NCBI GenBank assembly: GCA_001695595.3
Contig: MBPM02000010.1
Location: forward strand, 744,001 to 808,000
Direction: 5' to 3'
Origin: Plasmopara viticola
Lineage: Eukaryota; Oomycota; Peronosporomycetes; Peronosporales; Peronosporaceae
Length of the DNA: 64,000 nucleotides
Below the pieces are notes generated by a model. The model ran no database searches and was not told the origin of the DNA. It saw only the letters and a program-made list of their open reading frames with translations. Of the stretch, positions 19,840 to 31,429 are shown in pieces (the stretch's first letter is position 1; every line of letters starts with the position of its first letter). The position numbers were made by a program, and so were the translations under genes.

Positions 19840-21537
19840 ATGCGTAATCATCACCACTTGACCAAGTCAATTGAGTTTAAGAACCCATTTGCTCCCCTCC
19901 AACTTGCAGTGGAAGATGAAGCGCAATTGGAAGCGGTAGCACGAATGTTTGTCCAGAATACTGTTGTCCAGTATGAAAAGTTCATTGCGCAGGATCGTCG
20001 AAAAGTAGACTGTACCCAATGGAAGCGCATAAAACACGAGCGAGACTTGCGCGTCTTTTTACAACGTCGACAAAAGGAAGTCGAGCGTCGTAGACGTCGC
20101 CACCAGCGACATCGGAGCATTCGACCCCGCAGCTCTGAAGCTATCCATTTTTCAGACGCTAATGTTTACAGTCCCAGCATCAGTAGCCGGAGCAGCACGC
20201 GAAGCAGTGTCTCGAGTTTGTTCAGTCGACGTACAAGCAACTTTGCAAGCAATTTTAGCAGCAGCACCAATAGCTCCGATAGTAGGTCACCGGTGTATAG
20301 TAATGATCCCGACTGTGCGGTCGGACCTTCGACACTGGAGGGGGTCGAACTGCCAGTAATCCAACTCGTTGGCTCCGTACCAGGTTCCATGGATGACGCC
20401 ATGTACGGCACTCTTGGTGCTACAGTAGATGCAATGCGTGTCAAAAGCACGTACGAGCGCGATAACATCACAGCTAGTGCTGTCCTTGCTACGATCAATA
20501 CGCCGACTACTGACGATCCGTTTCGATCATTAACCGTCAAGTGGATCGAACACGGAGGCTTAACCAATGACCATCACCGATTTAATCCACTTCACTACCC
20601 AGTGACTTTTCCGGGAGCAAAACCCCGCGAGGATCTCGTCTACTTAGAAGCTTCAGGTACAACTCGCTTGATATCGGGTGAGCGGATTGGGTACCACCTA
20701 CGCCACTCGGTGCACTTTTCGCAAACCCACATTCGACCGAACGTGAGACGAGGCAACATGTCGACATGTACCCTTTTTCGCGACGGAGACGCTCCAAGTC
20801 TCAATGCATCGGATGGTCCCTGTCATGGATCTGTCGAAGTCTTTGCACGCGCCTGTTTGAGTGGGGGAAACGCTGCAGTTCGATCTGCTATCAATCAATT
20901 GGCAGCCACGGGAGCTGTAGTGCTCTGTGGACGCATGAAGAAGCTGGCGTGGATGCTGGCACAGCGTCAGCCCCCAACCCAACACATGATGGGGTTTATT
21001 GCTCACCAAAATAGTCTGGCTAGCCTCACGCGTTCAATCCCACCACAAAAAGGTCGCCATGGTTCATTAACTGTCACAGTTCCTGCAGCTGCAGCAGCTT
21101 CGGCGGCAGCTACAGATAGCAAGTTGTGCGTGACGTGCAAGAAACGCGGCTCGTGGTTTAAAGCTCACAAAAAGAAGAAAAACACTACGTCTACGTGCCA
21201 ATTGTGCTGGCGATATGTGTGCTCTTCATGTCGTTTGAAAAAGACCGTCACAAGCTGTGTCGCTGATCTAAGATGCGACGACCACCGAGCTACACACGTC
21301 ATGCAGCGCGACGTGACGCTATGCAATGTATGTGTACACCAATCGATGGTGGTGACCAGTGCTCGCGACGTTGCTCGTGAAGAGATTGAAGCGGACTTGA
21401 AACGCTGGCGATATTTATCCGCTGCGCAAGTTCGCGAAAGGGCCTCGGACGGATATTTACAAGAGCACATTCTGGCTCAATTGAGCAGCTCAAATCGCGT
21501 CACAAGTGCGATTCGGCCTGTGTCTATCGCACAGTAA
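19840..21537 (+). CDS. FYVE-type zinc-finger protein with START-like region
   Basis: The product is 565 residues from the ATG at 19840; the frame is open upstream only to a TTG. Residues about 20-100 are helical and basic (QRRQKEVERRRRRHQRHR), followed by a Ser-rich linker (about 110-170). Residues about 185-400 resemble the START-like lipid-binding region common in oomycete FYVE proteins: PGSMDDAMYGTLGATVDAMR, WIEHGG and YLEASGTT are typical pieces. Residues about 430-498 hold the zinc finger, with Cys pairs CVTC, CQLC, CSSC and CNVC plus a Cys-Asp-Asp-His between them. It probably binds a phosphoinositide or another membrane lipid and acts at endomembranes. The family is strongly expanded in oomycetes. 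No frameshift or stop is seen. Which lipid is bound cannot be told from sequence. Confidence 0.8.
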   Translation: MRNHHHLTKSIEFKNPFAPLQLAVEDEAQLEAVARMFVQNTVVQYEKFIAQDRRKVDCTQWKRIKHERDLRVFLQRRQKEVERRRRRHQRHRSIRPRSSEAIHFSDANVYSPSISSRSSTRSSVSSLFSRRTSNFASNFSSSTNSSDSRSPVYSNDPDCAVGPSTLEGVELPVIQLVGSVPGSMDDAMYGTLGATVDAMRVKSTYERDNITASAVLATINTPTTDDPFRSLTVKWIEHGGLTNDHHRFNPLHYPVTFPGAKPREDLVYLEASGTTRLISGERIGYHLRHSVHFSQTHIRPNVRRGNMSTCTLFRDGDAPSLNASDGPCHGSVEVFARACLSGGNAAVRSAINQLAATGAVVLCGRMKKLAWMLAQRQPPTQHMMGFIAHQNSLASLTRSIPPQKGRHGSLTVTVPAAAAASAAATDSKLCVTCKKRGSWFKAHKKKKNTTSTCQLCWRYVCSSCRLKKTVTSCVADLRCDDHRATHVMQRDVTLCNVCVHQSMVVTSARDVAREEIEADLKRWRYLSAAQVRERASDGYLQEHILAQLSSSNRVTSAIRPVSIAQ

Positions 21538-21539
21538 CT

Positions 21540-22090
21540 AACTTTTACTAATGCTGTACATGATCATACTGGCTATTGTACGATAAAATATTGTACCCGC
21601 GACGACCGAAGTGAAGGTCACTCGATTAGGGTAGCTAGTTACCTTAAAAATGTAGTTACGAAGTTGAAGTAACTCCACATAATAAATATTTTATTCACCC
21701 ACTGCCATGACTCCTTCGTCTTGCTAATCATTAAGCAGCACGGATTGTAAAAAGAAAAGGACTGATAGACACTTTTGCAAAGAAGCTACTTACTTAAAGA
21801 CTAACGTGTTCAATACGACTAATGCATAAGCGCAATACGTCGGCAAACTGTTGAAATGACAAACTATTCCACAAAAATGCAGCTTGGCGTAGAGATCGTT
21901 GTTTTCCCGTAAAAGCGAGTTTCACACATTTAAACATTAGCGGAATAGCGTAGCATGACGCTAAGTTCGAGGCTTACAACAGCAATAGTGCAAAGTCAAA
22001 AGTTAAAACTTAAAGAAAGCTTTACAAGGCAGTATTTTAAGATTTTTTATGTTGTTTACGCTACACAATTTTTATGCAAGTCGACTATTA
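21540..22090. other. Intergenic region, no recognisable gene
   Basis: AT-rich, stops in all frames; 3' flank of the FYVE-type gene and 3' flank of the pseudogene beyond it. Confidence 0.4.
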
Positions 22091-22094
22091 CTCC

Positions 22095-22560
22095 CAAATC
22101 GTTCCCTTCGGCTTTACTGCGTGTTTGACTTCGAACTTGACATCGGCTTGCTGTATTTCTGAACCGATTTGTTGTTAGCAGCTTCTGTTGTCAAAGTTAC
22201 CTTTTTTTACCCACACCAATAAAATCTGACGCTGCAGACTCGTAGCTAAAATATCCAGAAAACCGTGGGTGCCTAAGCAAGGGTATTTATACCCGCCGAT
22301 TGTGACTATATTCGTCGTTCCTGTAAGCGTGAGCATCATGACCGAAATCCTTATGACTATAGTCGTCTTTGCCGTAGTTGAAGGTGTAGTCTGTCGATCT
22401 AATGACCTGAGAGGTTTTCTTTTCCAGACGTTGAAGGTTGTGCGAGCGGTCTTTGACCTTGTCATGGTGGTGTCAGAGTTATGCTCGTGCGAGTGGTAAT
22501 CGTAGTTATTGTGAGTCAAGTTGACAATAAGGACTATCTTCCGATGGGAAATATCAGGCG
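22095..22560 (-). pseudogene. Decayed third copy of the secreted His/Gly/Tyr-rich gene
   Basis: On the minus strand the sequence follows the paralogues: a His-rich start (about 22500), QRLEKK in place of RRRLEEND, DYTFNYGKDDYSHKDFGHDAHAY, then a stop. The central Tyr-Gly repeat region of roughly 150 residues is missing. The conserved piece SYESAASDFIGVG reappears near 22205-22245, followed by a frameshift and a Ser/Lys tail remnant. The signal peptide is not recognisable. At least one frameshift and the internal deletion make it non-functional. Confidence 0.8.
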
Positions 22561-22699
22561 TAAGTTACTTGCAAGATGGACAAATTGACGTACAAGCGTC
22601 TTGGACGCGCAAGTATGCCTTAGTCGTCCATTGCGCAAGATGATTATTGTCACAAGAGATAAAATAAAGAGTTGTCAGGATTTTACTTTCAATTGAAAA

Positions 22700-23310
22700 A
22701 GGTTAGCATTACCTAGAGCATTTGTTGATATTAAACTCATCGCTTGTACTATATAATATATCATCGCTGCCTTTAGGGGTGTCTAGGGGTACGCTCGATG
22801 CCCAAGGTGGGCGGAAAATGAGCAGACGAACAAAACTTCTCTCTTGTGACGTCATTCAAAATGATTTAAGATCGTGGATTCGATTGAATTAGCCCTGAGT
22901 GCTATACAGTGCATCATCGCCAAGTGGTTTCGGTAGCGCCGGTATATCCCGTCTATTGTCATCAAATGGATAGTCACGAAAATTTGAGAACTCTTCTAAG
23001 GACACACTGTTTTGTCACTGAAGGAGAGGAAGTATGTAATATAAACTCAATCTACAGTAGTAACACAATGACACTTTCTATAATGATAATAATAGTAGAT
23101 AGAAGACAGGATGGCACTAGTATTGTTTTTAGAGAAGTTGGAGATTCGATGGCGACATCTACATTGCGCCATCCGCCTTTCGCGTGATAAATCATAAGGC
23201 ATCTCAGCAACAGTAGAATCGCATGAATGCAGAGCACAACTTTTCACACAGAAAGCGAATAGGTCATTCATCGAGAATACCACAACCTGTAAAATTACGA
23301 TGCATCTTTT
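22700..23310. repeat. Block A end and linker of a Uma2-like cassette
   Basis: From about 22890 the sequence matches the 3' part of block A and then the linker that precede the minus-strand Uma2-like genes elsewhere in the window (compare 44160-44640 and 47880-48300). 22700-22860 matches the tail found next to the Crinkler pseudogenes (26140-26280 and 63460-63540). Confidence 0.6.
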
Positions 23311-23318
23311 ATCCAAGG

Positions 23319-23935
23319 CTACGGATCACTTGACTTGTCACAATGTGTAGATCGGCAATGATAGTTGCATTCACACCAGTTGGGAGAGCTTGATGCGAAA
23401 AAAGTGACAAGATTCGACGCATGTTGAAGGGGATATTGACAGCAGCTCCAGCAGCGTTGTGTCGAAGTTTCGCTCGCTACTAGTCTAATTGTTGGAGTTG
23501 GACGGGTGATTCTGCCATGAAAAGCATATCGAATCTGATTATTAGGAGCACTAATTTTCAATAGCAATTCAAACTGGATCCCAGTATTTTTGCACGAACA
23601 CCTGGCAGCATCTTTCAGACTTGCTCAAGGTTGAGATCTCCTAACCTCTTCAGTCAGTGACACCTAATCAGCAGGGATACGAGGTCCCAGTGCCGGTGCG
23701 TAGATCTCATTGAACTAAATGTCGCATCGGCGTCTTTGATCGGTCATCGAGCCACGACTAGCAACCTCATCTTCATTTTCCGAAACAGCCAGGAATCCGT
23801 ACTCGAACTTTTCGCTATACCTTGATGCATTTTGTTTGAAAGGTCGATAATCACGATACGCCCGTCACTGAGGGCGAGAAATCGAAGCGCGATCCGCAGT
23901 CCTAGGATCCGTCTGCTCATTCTCGAGTGTACCAA
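23319..23935 (-). pseudogene. PD-(D/E)XK/Uma2-like family, degenerate copy 1
   Basis: Reading leftwards, 23900-23810 gives GLRIALRFLALSDGRIVIIDL and 23560-23480 gives KISAPNNQIRYAF and RPTPTIR, both matching the intact member at 49418-50203. The central catalytic region (Asp and Glu strands) is largely deleted. Frameshifts break the rest. It stands head to head with the plus-strand copy that starts about 23990. Confidence 0.75.
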
Positions 23936-23989
23936 CCAATTCTTTTTATTTGGTTCCCTTTCCCATTTCAGGAAAGAAACAAGAGCGAG

Positions 23990-24845
23990 AAAAATGAGCG
24001 CATAGCGCGACGGAGATTTGCATTGTTCTTTCAGCGCAATATACGACGTAGTACGGCCAAGATCAAATGTCGCAGTAAGAATGATGACTTAAAAAACGCC
24101 AGTGGAATTCGCGGCGTCATGAATGCGCTGAATCTTGAAGTGGTTGGAAGTTGTTTCGATAAAGATGACGATGAAATCAATCCGTACGTTGTTTGTGGGG
24201 GAGTTTCCATAAATGTATTTGATAAGTACGTCGGGGATGACGAAGGACTGCGGATCGCGCTTCGATGTCTCGCCCTCGAAGATGGGCGTCTCGTGATTGT
24301 CGTTCTTCCAACCAAAGTGCATGAGAGCACGGCCAGATATTTTGAAAGCAATTTTTTCTGTGCAGCAGGAAATGACGACGAGGTTGCAAAGAGTGGCTCG
24401 ATGGCCACGAGAAGAGCTGCCAATCCGAACAAGGAGGCCGATGCGACATTTGGTCCGAAGAGATTTACGCCCAACCAAACACCGCCACCGGCACCTCGTA
24501 CCATTTCTGATTGGGTGCACTGGCAGTGGAGGTTGGGAGATCTCAATCTTGGGCAAGTCTGACAGATGCTGCCAGATGGTGGTGTGGTTATGCTGGGATT
24601 ATGTGTTGCTATTGAAGATCAGTGCCCCTGGTACTTAGATGCGATATGCTCTCTATGACAGTACGACCCGTCCGACTCCAACAATTAGACCAACAGCGAG
24701 TGCAAATTTTCAACACAACGCAGCTAAAGCTGCTGTCAATGTCACCTTCGACATGCGCCGAACCTTGTCAATCCCTAAAACCAAGCTCTCCCAATTGGTG
24801 TACAATGCAACCGCCGAAGTTGCTCTACGTACCGTGATGAACTAA
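23990..24845 (+). pseudogene. PD-(D/E)XK/Uma2-like family, frameshifted copy 2
   Basis: Nearly full length. IRGVMNALNLEV (24113 on), the EAD and FGP motif (about 24439-24456) and the C-terminal RPTPTIRPTAS block are present. One base is missing at about 24515 compared with the intact member (GGGTGCACTGG against GGGTGACACTGG), which throws the part with the conserved Glu strand out of frame; more lesions follow. Downstream come the linker, block A, block B and a Crinkler pseudogene on the opposite strand. Confidence 0.8.
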
Positions 24846-24849
24846 GTGA

Positions 24850-25225
24850 TCGCTAGCGTTTGATAGTAGATGCGTCGTGATTTTGCCGTTTATAATGTAC
24901 TTAGCTACCCGTATTATGACTACATCGCTTTAAACGACCTTGGCATACGAATTAATTGCCTCTGAGAGAATAGTCCTGTACTTTCTACTTAATTGTGTCA
25001 CAAGGAGTGGGACATACCATGCATTGTACTACTGCGATACTATTGCTGCTGTGATCGGCTGCGCAGAAAGCGATGTCAGATGTCACCATAGACTTTCGGA
25101 AATTTCTTTGTTTCTCCTATTTTTTCTACCACCCCTCATATTCTATTGCTAGTGTTTTATAATGCAAAGATAAAGGGTCATTCTGGTATGATCATTGTAT
25201 CCCACTACTGTTACCCTCTTCTTTA
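24850..25225 (+). repeat. Cassette linker (copy)
   Basis: The segment between Uma2-like gene and block A. It matches 44290-44640 in inverted orientation (for example GACATACCATGCATTG, GCGATACTATTGCTGC, CACCCCTCATATTCTATT). Confidence 0.7.
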
Positions 25226-25595
25226 GTGGCAGCAACAGAACAATATGTCACTAGAAGATTCGTCAATGAATCATTGGCAGTGAGTGACACCCAGATTGTT
25301 CCATTTGATGACAATAGACGAAAGATACCGACGCTATCAAAATCACTTGGCGATGATGTACTTTATAATAATTAGGGTTAACGTTTTACTGGTCGATCGA
25401 ATCCACAAGTCGAATATTCAAAAAGGATGAAGGATTAACGACAAGAATGAGGATGAGTGCGCATGTACGCTTTTTAACGACACACAGTAGCTTTATCTAC
25501 TGGGTTGTGCAATGTCTGACCGCTACTTCCCGTAAGGTGCAATGACTCATTCACGTGCTTGTATCTATTTTCCACAAACGCTCCTTTGACCACCA
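25226..25595. repeat. Cassette block A (copy)
   Basis: Matches 52195-52570 in the same orientation and 43910-44290 and 47610-47990 in the opposite one. Landmarks are GGTCGATCGA followed by an AGTCGA stretch, and TGTGCAATGTCTGACCGC. No intact reading frame; some copies keep an about 125-codon frame. Confidence 0.75.
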
Positions 25596-26050
25596 TGTAA
25601 ATATTCTAATCTGACGTCTCTTCCCCTTTGGGCTGTCAATCAAAACGCTATATATTTTACAGTCACTGTCAACGTGTGCAGCACTTTCAAACTTAACATC
25701 TTTATCAATGTAATCCCTGTCGACGTAACGGTCCACAAATTGCAAGTAGTGGCAGCACTCCCCCCTTCTAACAAGATCTACGCCATAATAGCGAACGTAA
25801 AGTGTATACCACTAAAAAAGCAATCAGTTCATCTAGAAGGAGCTACGGTGATGCCAAGCACCTGCAATGATCTTGCACATGTCTGCAGATCCGGTAAGGT
25901 CGCCCTTGAGGCCAGACCTACCGTGATCTGTCAAGCAACAAGATTGCGATGTCACTTTTGACCAGACCTGCCGTGATCTGTCAAGCGACAAGATCGCGAT
26001 GTCACTTTTGACTATTGTAACACGTTGTAGTAGAAATGGTCTGTAGTACT
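25595..26050. repeat. Cassette block B (copy) with 50-bp tandem duplication
   Basis: Inverted match to 63590-64000 and 46690-47050. On the minus strand a short frame reads LKGDLTGSADMCKIIAGAW, which recurs in the other copies, so block B was once protein-coding. Within it the 50-bp unit starting CCAGACCT is duplicated in tandem (25912-25961 and 25962-26011, three or four differences). Confidence 0.75.
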
Positions 26051-26329
26051 TATCCAAACAGCATCCATTTTTTTGCGAGGATTAATTTATCAAATGCTTT
26101 ACTAAATCGGCGCATTGCCCGATCGGGCTTTACTTTCAAGTAAACAGGATAGCATCACCAAGAGCATTTAGAAATATTAAAATCATTGCGTTCGGACTTT
26201 TATGTGAATATGCATATTAGCATAGATATGTTTTATCATCGCTGTCTTTAAGCTGTCTAAGGGTACTGTGGATGCTCTTATATGCGAAACACGTGGCCGC
26301 TAGCGTATAAATACCACAATTTATGGTAA

Positions 26330-27335
26330 ACTATTTACTCACAAGCTAACGCTAAAAGGCTGAATATCATTCCTGCAATCTTCTTTAGTAATTTCGTTGT
26401 CGGCATACCTCATTCCCCAATCGGATAGTGTCATCGTTTTCATGAATGCAATCGGTCTCACTACAAAGAAATCCATTGAGTGTAATTCGTCACAATTCCA
26501 AACACGACGGGTCACTGCTCCTCACTCGATAGTATATCCTCCCCAGAAGGTTTCAAGCCATTCTTGCTTTATGTCTTCCTATTTGGCTTCAACAACACCG
26601 ACACGCTTAAAGCCACGACTTATGAAAAACTCAAACGCCCAGTGGTCTGCACATGTCTTTTAACCACATTTTCTTTCACGAGCGATCGACCGTCGTCAAA
26701 CATGAGATACTTGTGCCTATAATGGGGCAATAGAAACAACCGCTTTGATTTTTTGCCTGAGAATACTTCGCAGCTCCTTTGGTTTAGCGCTAAAGGTACG
26801 ATCACAAGGCATCAACTTCTAGATGGCCATATGTAAGATAAACGATTCGAAAAACGATCGATAAAGAGGCTCGAGGACGCTCCACTTGACATTTAAATCA
26901 GAAATGTATACTTCTCCTAGCATGCTTGGGCTCAAGTTCTTGTGGTTTAGGATCATTTAGTTGATGTATTGTGGACTTGCGTTGACATAAGCCACCGCCT
27001 TCCCCACACTGGCCGCGGCTACTAGGAATATCTCCAAGATGCTTATCCCTTCTTCTCCGAGTTTGAAATCCCCAAAGCACTCCGGCTTGTTGTGAGCTCA
27101 TAAGGTTCGCATCTCCTCATACTCAGCGCTCTTACCAACTACTAAGATAATCTTCACTCGTTGGTCGTCTCTTAACGACTCGCCGTTCTTTCGCGCAGAT
27201 TACAGCGTCAAAAAGTCACTGCATACACATTAACACGATTGCCTAGACTTTTTAGCTCTCAGCAATAGCCTCCTGTAGCGCTCTCACTTTCGCATCACGT
27301 GCTATCCTCACGAAAAGCACAGCTTTTTCGCCGTA
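26330..27335 (-). pseudogene. Crinkler (CRN)-like pseudogene with nuclease-like C-terminus, copy 1
   Basis: Reading leftwards from about 27330: a CRN-type N-terminal domain remnant (YGEKAVLFVRIARDAKV), then the ARKN-like stretch and a conserved block ending near 27050. A C-terminal domain follows with VGVVEAK (about 26605-26585), where the Glu-x-Lys fits a PD-(D/E)XK nuclease motif. Several in-frame stops and frameshifts interrupt it. Known CRN proteins are host-cell-entering effectors; this copy cannot make one. It is cargo of a cassette whose block B follows at 26050-25595. Confidence 0.65.
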
Positions 27336-28256
27336 CATCACGATTCAGAGAGGCAGCCAATTTGATATTGTCCCCAAATTAATAATTCCATTGACTTCAT
27401 TAGTATCCCTATCGACACAAAAAGCGTGTTTCATTACCGAAACTTCTTGACAGCATCGGTATAATGTGATAATAGAAGAGTCATCGATGTGCCATTGACA
27501 AAGGAACCGATATTGCTACATCTAATGACAATAGGCGGGAGATTCTGTCGCCATTGAAATCACCTTCACATTGCAAGTGACATTTTGTAGTGACACAAAA
27601 AATGCAATGTATCAATCAGAATTACTATGGCTAACTTGCATCTTCCAGAAGCGAATATCTTTGGTTCTATGCTGCCGTGTCGGATAAATAGCTTTACATA
27701 AATACGATCTCTTTATTCTTTGCGCACCATTCCTTGCCTTTGTTGTAAGCTTCAGCAATGACGGCTAATCTTAGTAGTCAATGATTTAAGCAAACCCTCT
27801 CAGACTATCACATTCAAAAGATAGGTAGCAAAATTGTCAATAATGAATTGCATCTGGCAGCGTTCTCCAAAATTGCGGAGGTACGGATTGTCTTGCTTGT
27901 GCTCGCATAATACCTTAGCAAGTGCAAATGGTCGACCTTCCACGGGATATTCTCATTTCTTGTCGTCATTTTGAGAAGTCATTTCGTTTGCATATATGGT
28001 CAGACCGCGGTGTAATCATCTGCAATAAATGTATTGAAGTCCCTATGCACCCCACGAATTCCTCTTTGTTCTCACGCACACTGCAAATTTCCTTTCGACT
28101 GTATACAAAGACCGCTTGAATACTCAACGAATCAGACAACCTCCGCATTAGCCTGTAGATGTGGACATTCCATTTTAGCAACCACACCTACAGCTCGCGT
28201 TGTTGTTGACAATGATCTCCTTTACAAAGTGAGAAAGCGTGCAATGGCTTGTAATC
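26843..28256. repeat. 1.4-kb inverted repeat arm, left
   Basis: Nearly identical in inverted orientation to 35790-37195. It includes the N-terminal part of the Crinkler pseudogene and about 900 bp upstream of it. The pair encloses about 7.5 kb with a virus-like segment. Confidence 0.85.
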
Positions 28257-28990
28257 AATAGATGCCCCTTGGATGAAAGCATGTGCTAAATAATAATGCT
28301 GGGACATCATCCCATTGATTAGCGTATTGTTCATATGTATGGAAACGGGGCTTTCATTGCTCATACACCTTAGAAGCCTTGATGGGTTTGTATTCAATTT
28401 TATCCTTGCACCAATAAGTCATATTAATCTCGTCCACTTTGTCTCGGGTTGGTACATCGTTTGTATGATTCGAATTTATTTCGTATCGATAGAAAACACG
28501 AATACCCTATTAAAATGGTGCAACAATCAACGCCATCGCCAACAAAGCATCCACTTTCTCTTGTAATGTTTTTTTTCTATCTAAATAGCTCAAAGTTAGC
28601 GAATAAGCTCTTGCCATATACGCTTGTATTCCGAGGCGGGGCCATGAGGTTTGAAAACACATTCTTTGAAACAATCCTCTTCAAGTATCGTATCAACAAC
28701 AATAGAGCCCTCATGTTCGAAGTCCATTTCGACTTAATCTAAACAAACAATTTTTTGACTCGCAAAAGGCAATTGTCGGTAAATCCAACATTGTCTGGAT
28801 TAATGTTGTTCTTTCCTTAAGAGGCAAGGTGGATTCCTTCCTACCTTTTCATTCCTTGTACCCTTCAAAATCCCACCTACTACAATCTGCTCCGTCTTGG
28901 TTTCATCGAGTTCGAAAACAGCTCGTTTCTCTCGTAATGATTCCCGAAATCTTCAATGACTGCCTTTATGTCAAACTTCGCCATATTGGA
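27340..28990 (-). pseudogene. Unidentified degenerate coding region
   Basis: Minus-strand frames in this stretch look protein-like in short pieces (for example DFEHEGSIVVDTILEEDCF near 28725-28670, and the conserved frame around 28187-27966) but are broken by many stops. Part of it is repeated at 35790-36700. I do not recognise the family; a transposon protein is one possibility. Confidence 0.3.
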
Positions 28991-29439
28991 GTTTAATCAC
29001 ATGCATATGTTGTCAACATTATGTAGATTTCAATTTGAAGCTTAGGATCAATGTGATTTTAAAGGAAAAACAACAATATTTTCTTCATCAATCGAATCAT
29101 TTACTCTTGAATTTGAAGTGTGATCCTCCTCCTTATATACAGTGACATCTGCGATCACCCGTTTAACATTCGGCATTAGATTTCTTGGCCTGTTTCACTT
29201 TCATTGTAGATTCCTCGAATGGCTGAATTTTAGATAACACAGACAAACCGACCTCAATGACAAATGGGGTATTGACTTGTGATGGCAATTCTTCATCTAT
29301 ACTACTCTCCACATTTAGAGCTGAATGATTGCCGCATCGCCTCTTGCTGCGGACTAGCTTACACTGCTAATCGTTCGTTTAATAGATGAGCACATTGTAC
29401 AGGACTAACTTGGTTGATTTCTCTATTCTTTACATGGTT

Positions 29440-29652
29440 GCAGAGGGTGGCTCGATGGCCGCGAGAAGAGCTGCCAACCCGAACAAGGAGGCCGATGCGA
29501 CATTTGGTCCAAAGGGATCTACGCCCAACCAAACACCGGCACCTCGTATCCATGCAGATTGGGTGACATTGGCAGTGGGGGTCCAGTATACTTTGCCACA
29601 TAAAATAAGTGTCCCTGGCACTCACATTCAATATGCTCTCTATTTCGATTAA
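29440..29652 (+). pseudogene. PD-(D/E)XK/Uma2-like family, fragment copy 3
   Basis: Short fragment covering only the ANPNKEADATFGPKGSTP motif, the WVTLAVGV strand (the conserved Glu is replaced by Gly) and part of the next strand. It is followed by a hairpin and block A. Confidence 0.75.
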
Positions 29653-29727
29653 TATCACATTTGGGGAAGAGATCCCAAGTATGACTCGCCCCGTTTGAGG
29701 AACAGACCCCAAATGTGACTCGTCTTA

Positions 29728-29792
29728 GTAGCTCGAGCCCCTCGTAATCACCTTGAGCTGATTACGAGATGCTCGAGCTACTGGGGCGTGAA
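29728..29792. repeat. Hairpin-forming palindrome at block A edge, copy 1
   Basis: TAGTAGCTCGAGCCCCTCGTAATCA and its imperfect reverse complement TGATTACGAGATGCTCGAGCTACTG are separated by about 9 bases. The same structure stands at 54277-54341. It marks the outer end of block A and could be a transposon terminus. Confidence 0.7.
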
Positions 29793-30340
29793 ATGAGCGT
29801 ATGTAGGAAATTAGTACCTTGGATATCTAACACGCGAGTGAGTCGTTGTGCCTATCGGAAAATTGCGATCAGACATTGCACAAACAAGCAGACGAAGCTA
29901 CCGCATGGCCTAATGAAGCGCGTAAGCGCACCCATTCTCAGCGTTATCGTGGTGTCATTCAAAAAGCCTTTCCAGATCTTTGACTTGTGTGCTCGATCGA
30001 CTCTGCCCTTAGTACTATGTAGTACATCATACCCAAAGACTTCACTAGCCTCAATATCTTTCGTCTCAGGTCATTAGATGCGCTGTCACTATCAATGACA
30101 CTTGATGACTTTTCTCGTGACAAACTGTTTTGATGTTTTAGAAGGAGGTATCAATAGTGGAATATAACTTCGATCTATATCAATGATGTGATAACACCTC
30201 TTCTATATATAGTTATAGCAATGATAATAGAGTACTAGGTGTGGTAGTCGAGATAAATAAGCAATATTAAAGCTTGAGATCCGCTTTTTCTGCGATAAAA
30301 TCCAACGTAATTCACATATCACATCAGTGCAATGCACGTT
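29770..30340. repeat. Cassette block A and linker (copy)
   Basis: Plus-orientation match to 47610-48190: CTACTGGGGCG, GCACAAACAAGCAGACGA, CTCGATCGAC, then the linker with TGGAATATAACTTC and TGCACGTTG. The expected minus-strand Uma2-like gene is absent beyond 30340. Confidence 0.75.
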
Positions 30341-30355
30341 GTGTCACATTCGGTC

Positions 30356-30481
30356 GGATAAATACTAGCATTACCAGCCTGTAGATACGAAAAGTACTGC
30401 ATCAGTGACAGCACCAATGGATAAATACTAGCATTACTAGCCTGTAGGTACGCATTAACTGCATCACTGACAGCGCCGATG
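30356..30481. repeat. 63-bp tandem duplication
   Basis: Two units, 30356-30418 and 30419-30481, each starting GGATAAATACTAGCATTAC, with a handful of differences. No function visible. Confidence 0.8.
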
Positions 30482-31429
30482 TCAAGCGGGTGCCGCTTCA
30501 TATCACCTCTCTCATCGATCTGAATGAATAGGCCGGGATCAATAAAATTATTTAAAAATATTTTTTTCTTCATCAATTGAATTTTTTACTTTTTAATAAA
30601 AAATTTGATCCCCTTTGTATACAGTGGCATCTGCGATCACCGGTTCAACATTCGACTTTATAGTTTCCGACTACTTTCACTTTCATGTTCGAGGCCTCGA
30701 CTGTCTCGATCACTAATAGAACTAGCATATTGACCTCAATGACGACTAGGGTACCAACTTGTGAATGTAATCCTTCATCTATAAAACTCTCCACGATAAT
30801 AGTCGGATGGTTGCCGCATCGTTTGATTTAATAGATGAGAACATGTTGTATGGCTCTCTATGTATTTCTTTTCCTATATATGTCCGCTCACATTCATAAA
30901 TTTCTTAGCACATATCTGTATTTAGTCAATAACGAAACGTTTTATTTGCTAAGCTTCGGACCTTTGGTATAATTTTGGCATTTGTAGCGAGTAGATGGCT
31001 AACCAAATGTGTGTCTCCCACCGCAAGCGCGAATATGCGTTTGGCTAAGCTTGACATGGAATGCTTCTTTTCGAGCTTATACCTGAATCGGATCTGGTTG
31101 CTTTTGCTTCAAACCTTACTGCATGGTATCGTCCCCTTTGCCCAAGGAATTTTGCTTCATTCGCTTCGTAAAACTCCATCTGCTTTTAAGCAATTTAAGT
31201 CAGTGTTCCTTATGAGACAGTTTCGAAATTGCAAATGTATTTGAACATTGACAGCAGTGTTTCTGAAAATGTTTCTCTAGAGTTGTTACTAGTCAAACAA
31301 AAGTTTTCGGGCGACCTCGTCGCACTTATTTATCGAAGTAATTTTAAATTATTTGATTCCGCGTTTTTGAACATGAGTCACTCAGTTCAAGAGCTTCTAT
31401 GAACTTCAGATCCTTGCCTCAGCTCTTCC

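Noticed and set aside
23927..24000. N-terminal extension of Uma2-like copy 2 from 23927
   Set aside because: Starts at a GTG and is in a different frame from the conserved N-terminus in the other copies; treated as chance.
25912..26011. Possible CRISPR-like or tandem array
   Set aside because: Only two directly adjacent 50-bp units without spacers; a simple tandem duplication in a eukaryotic genome.
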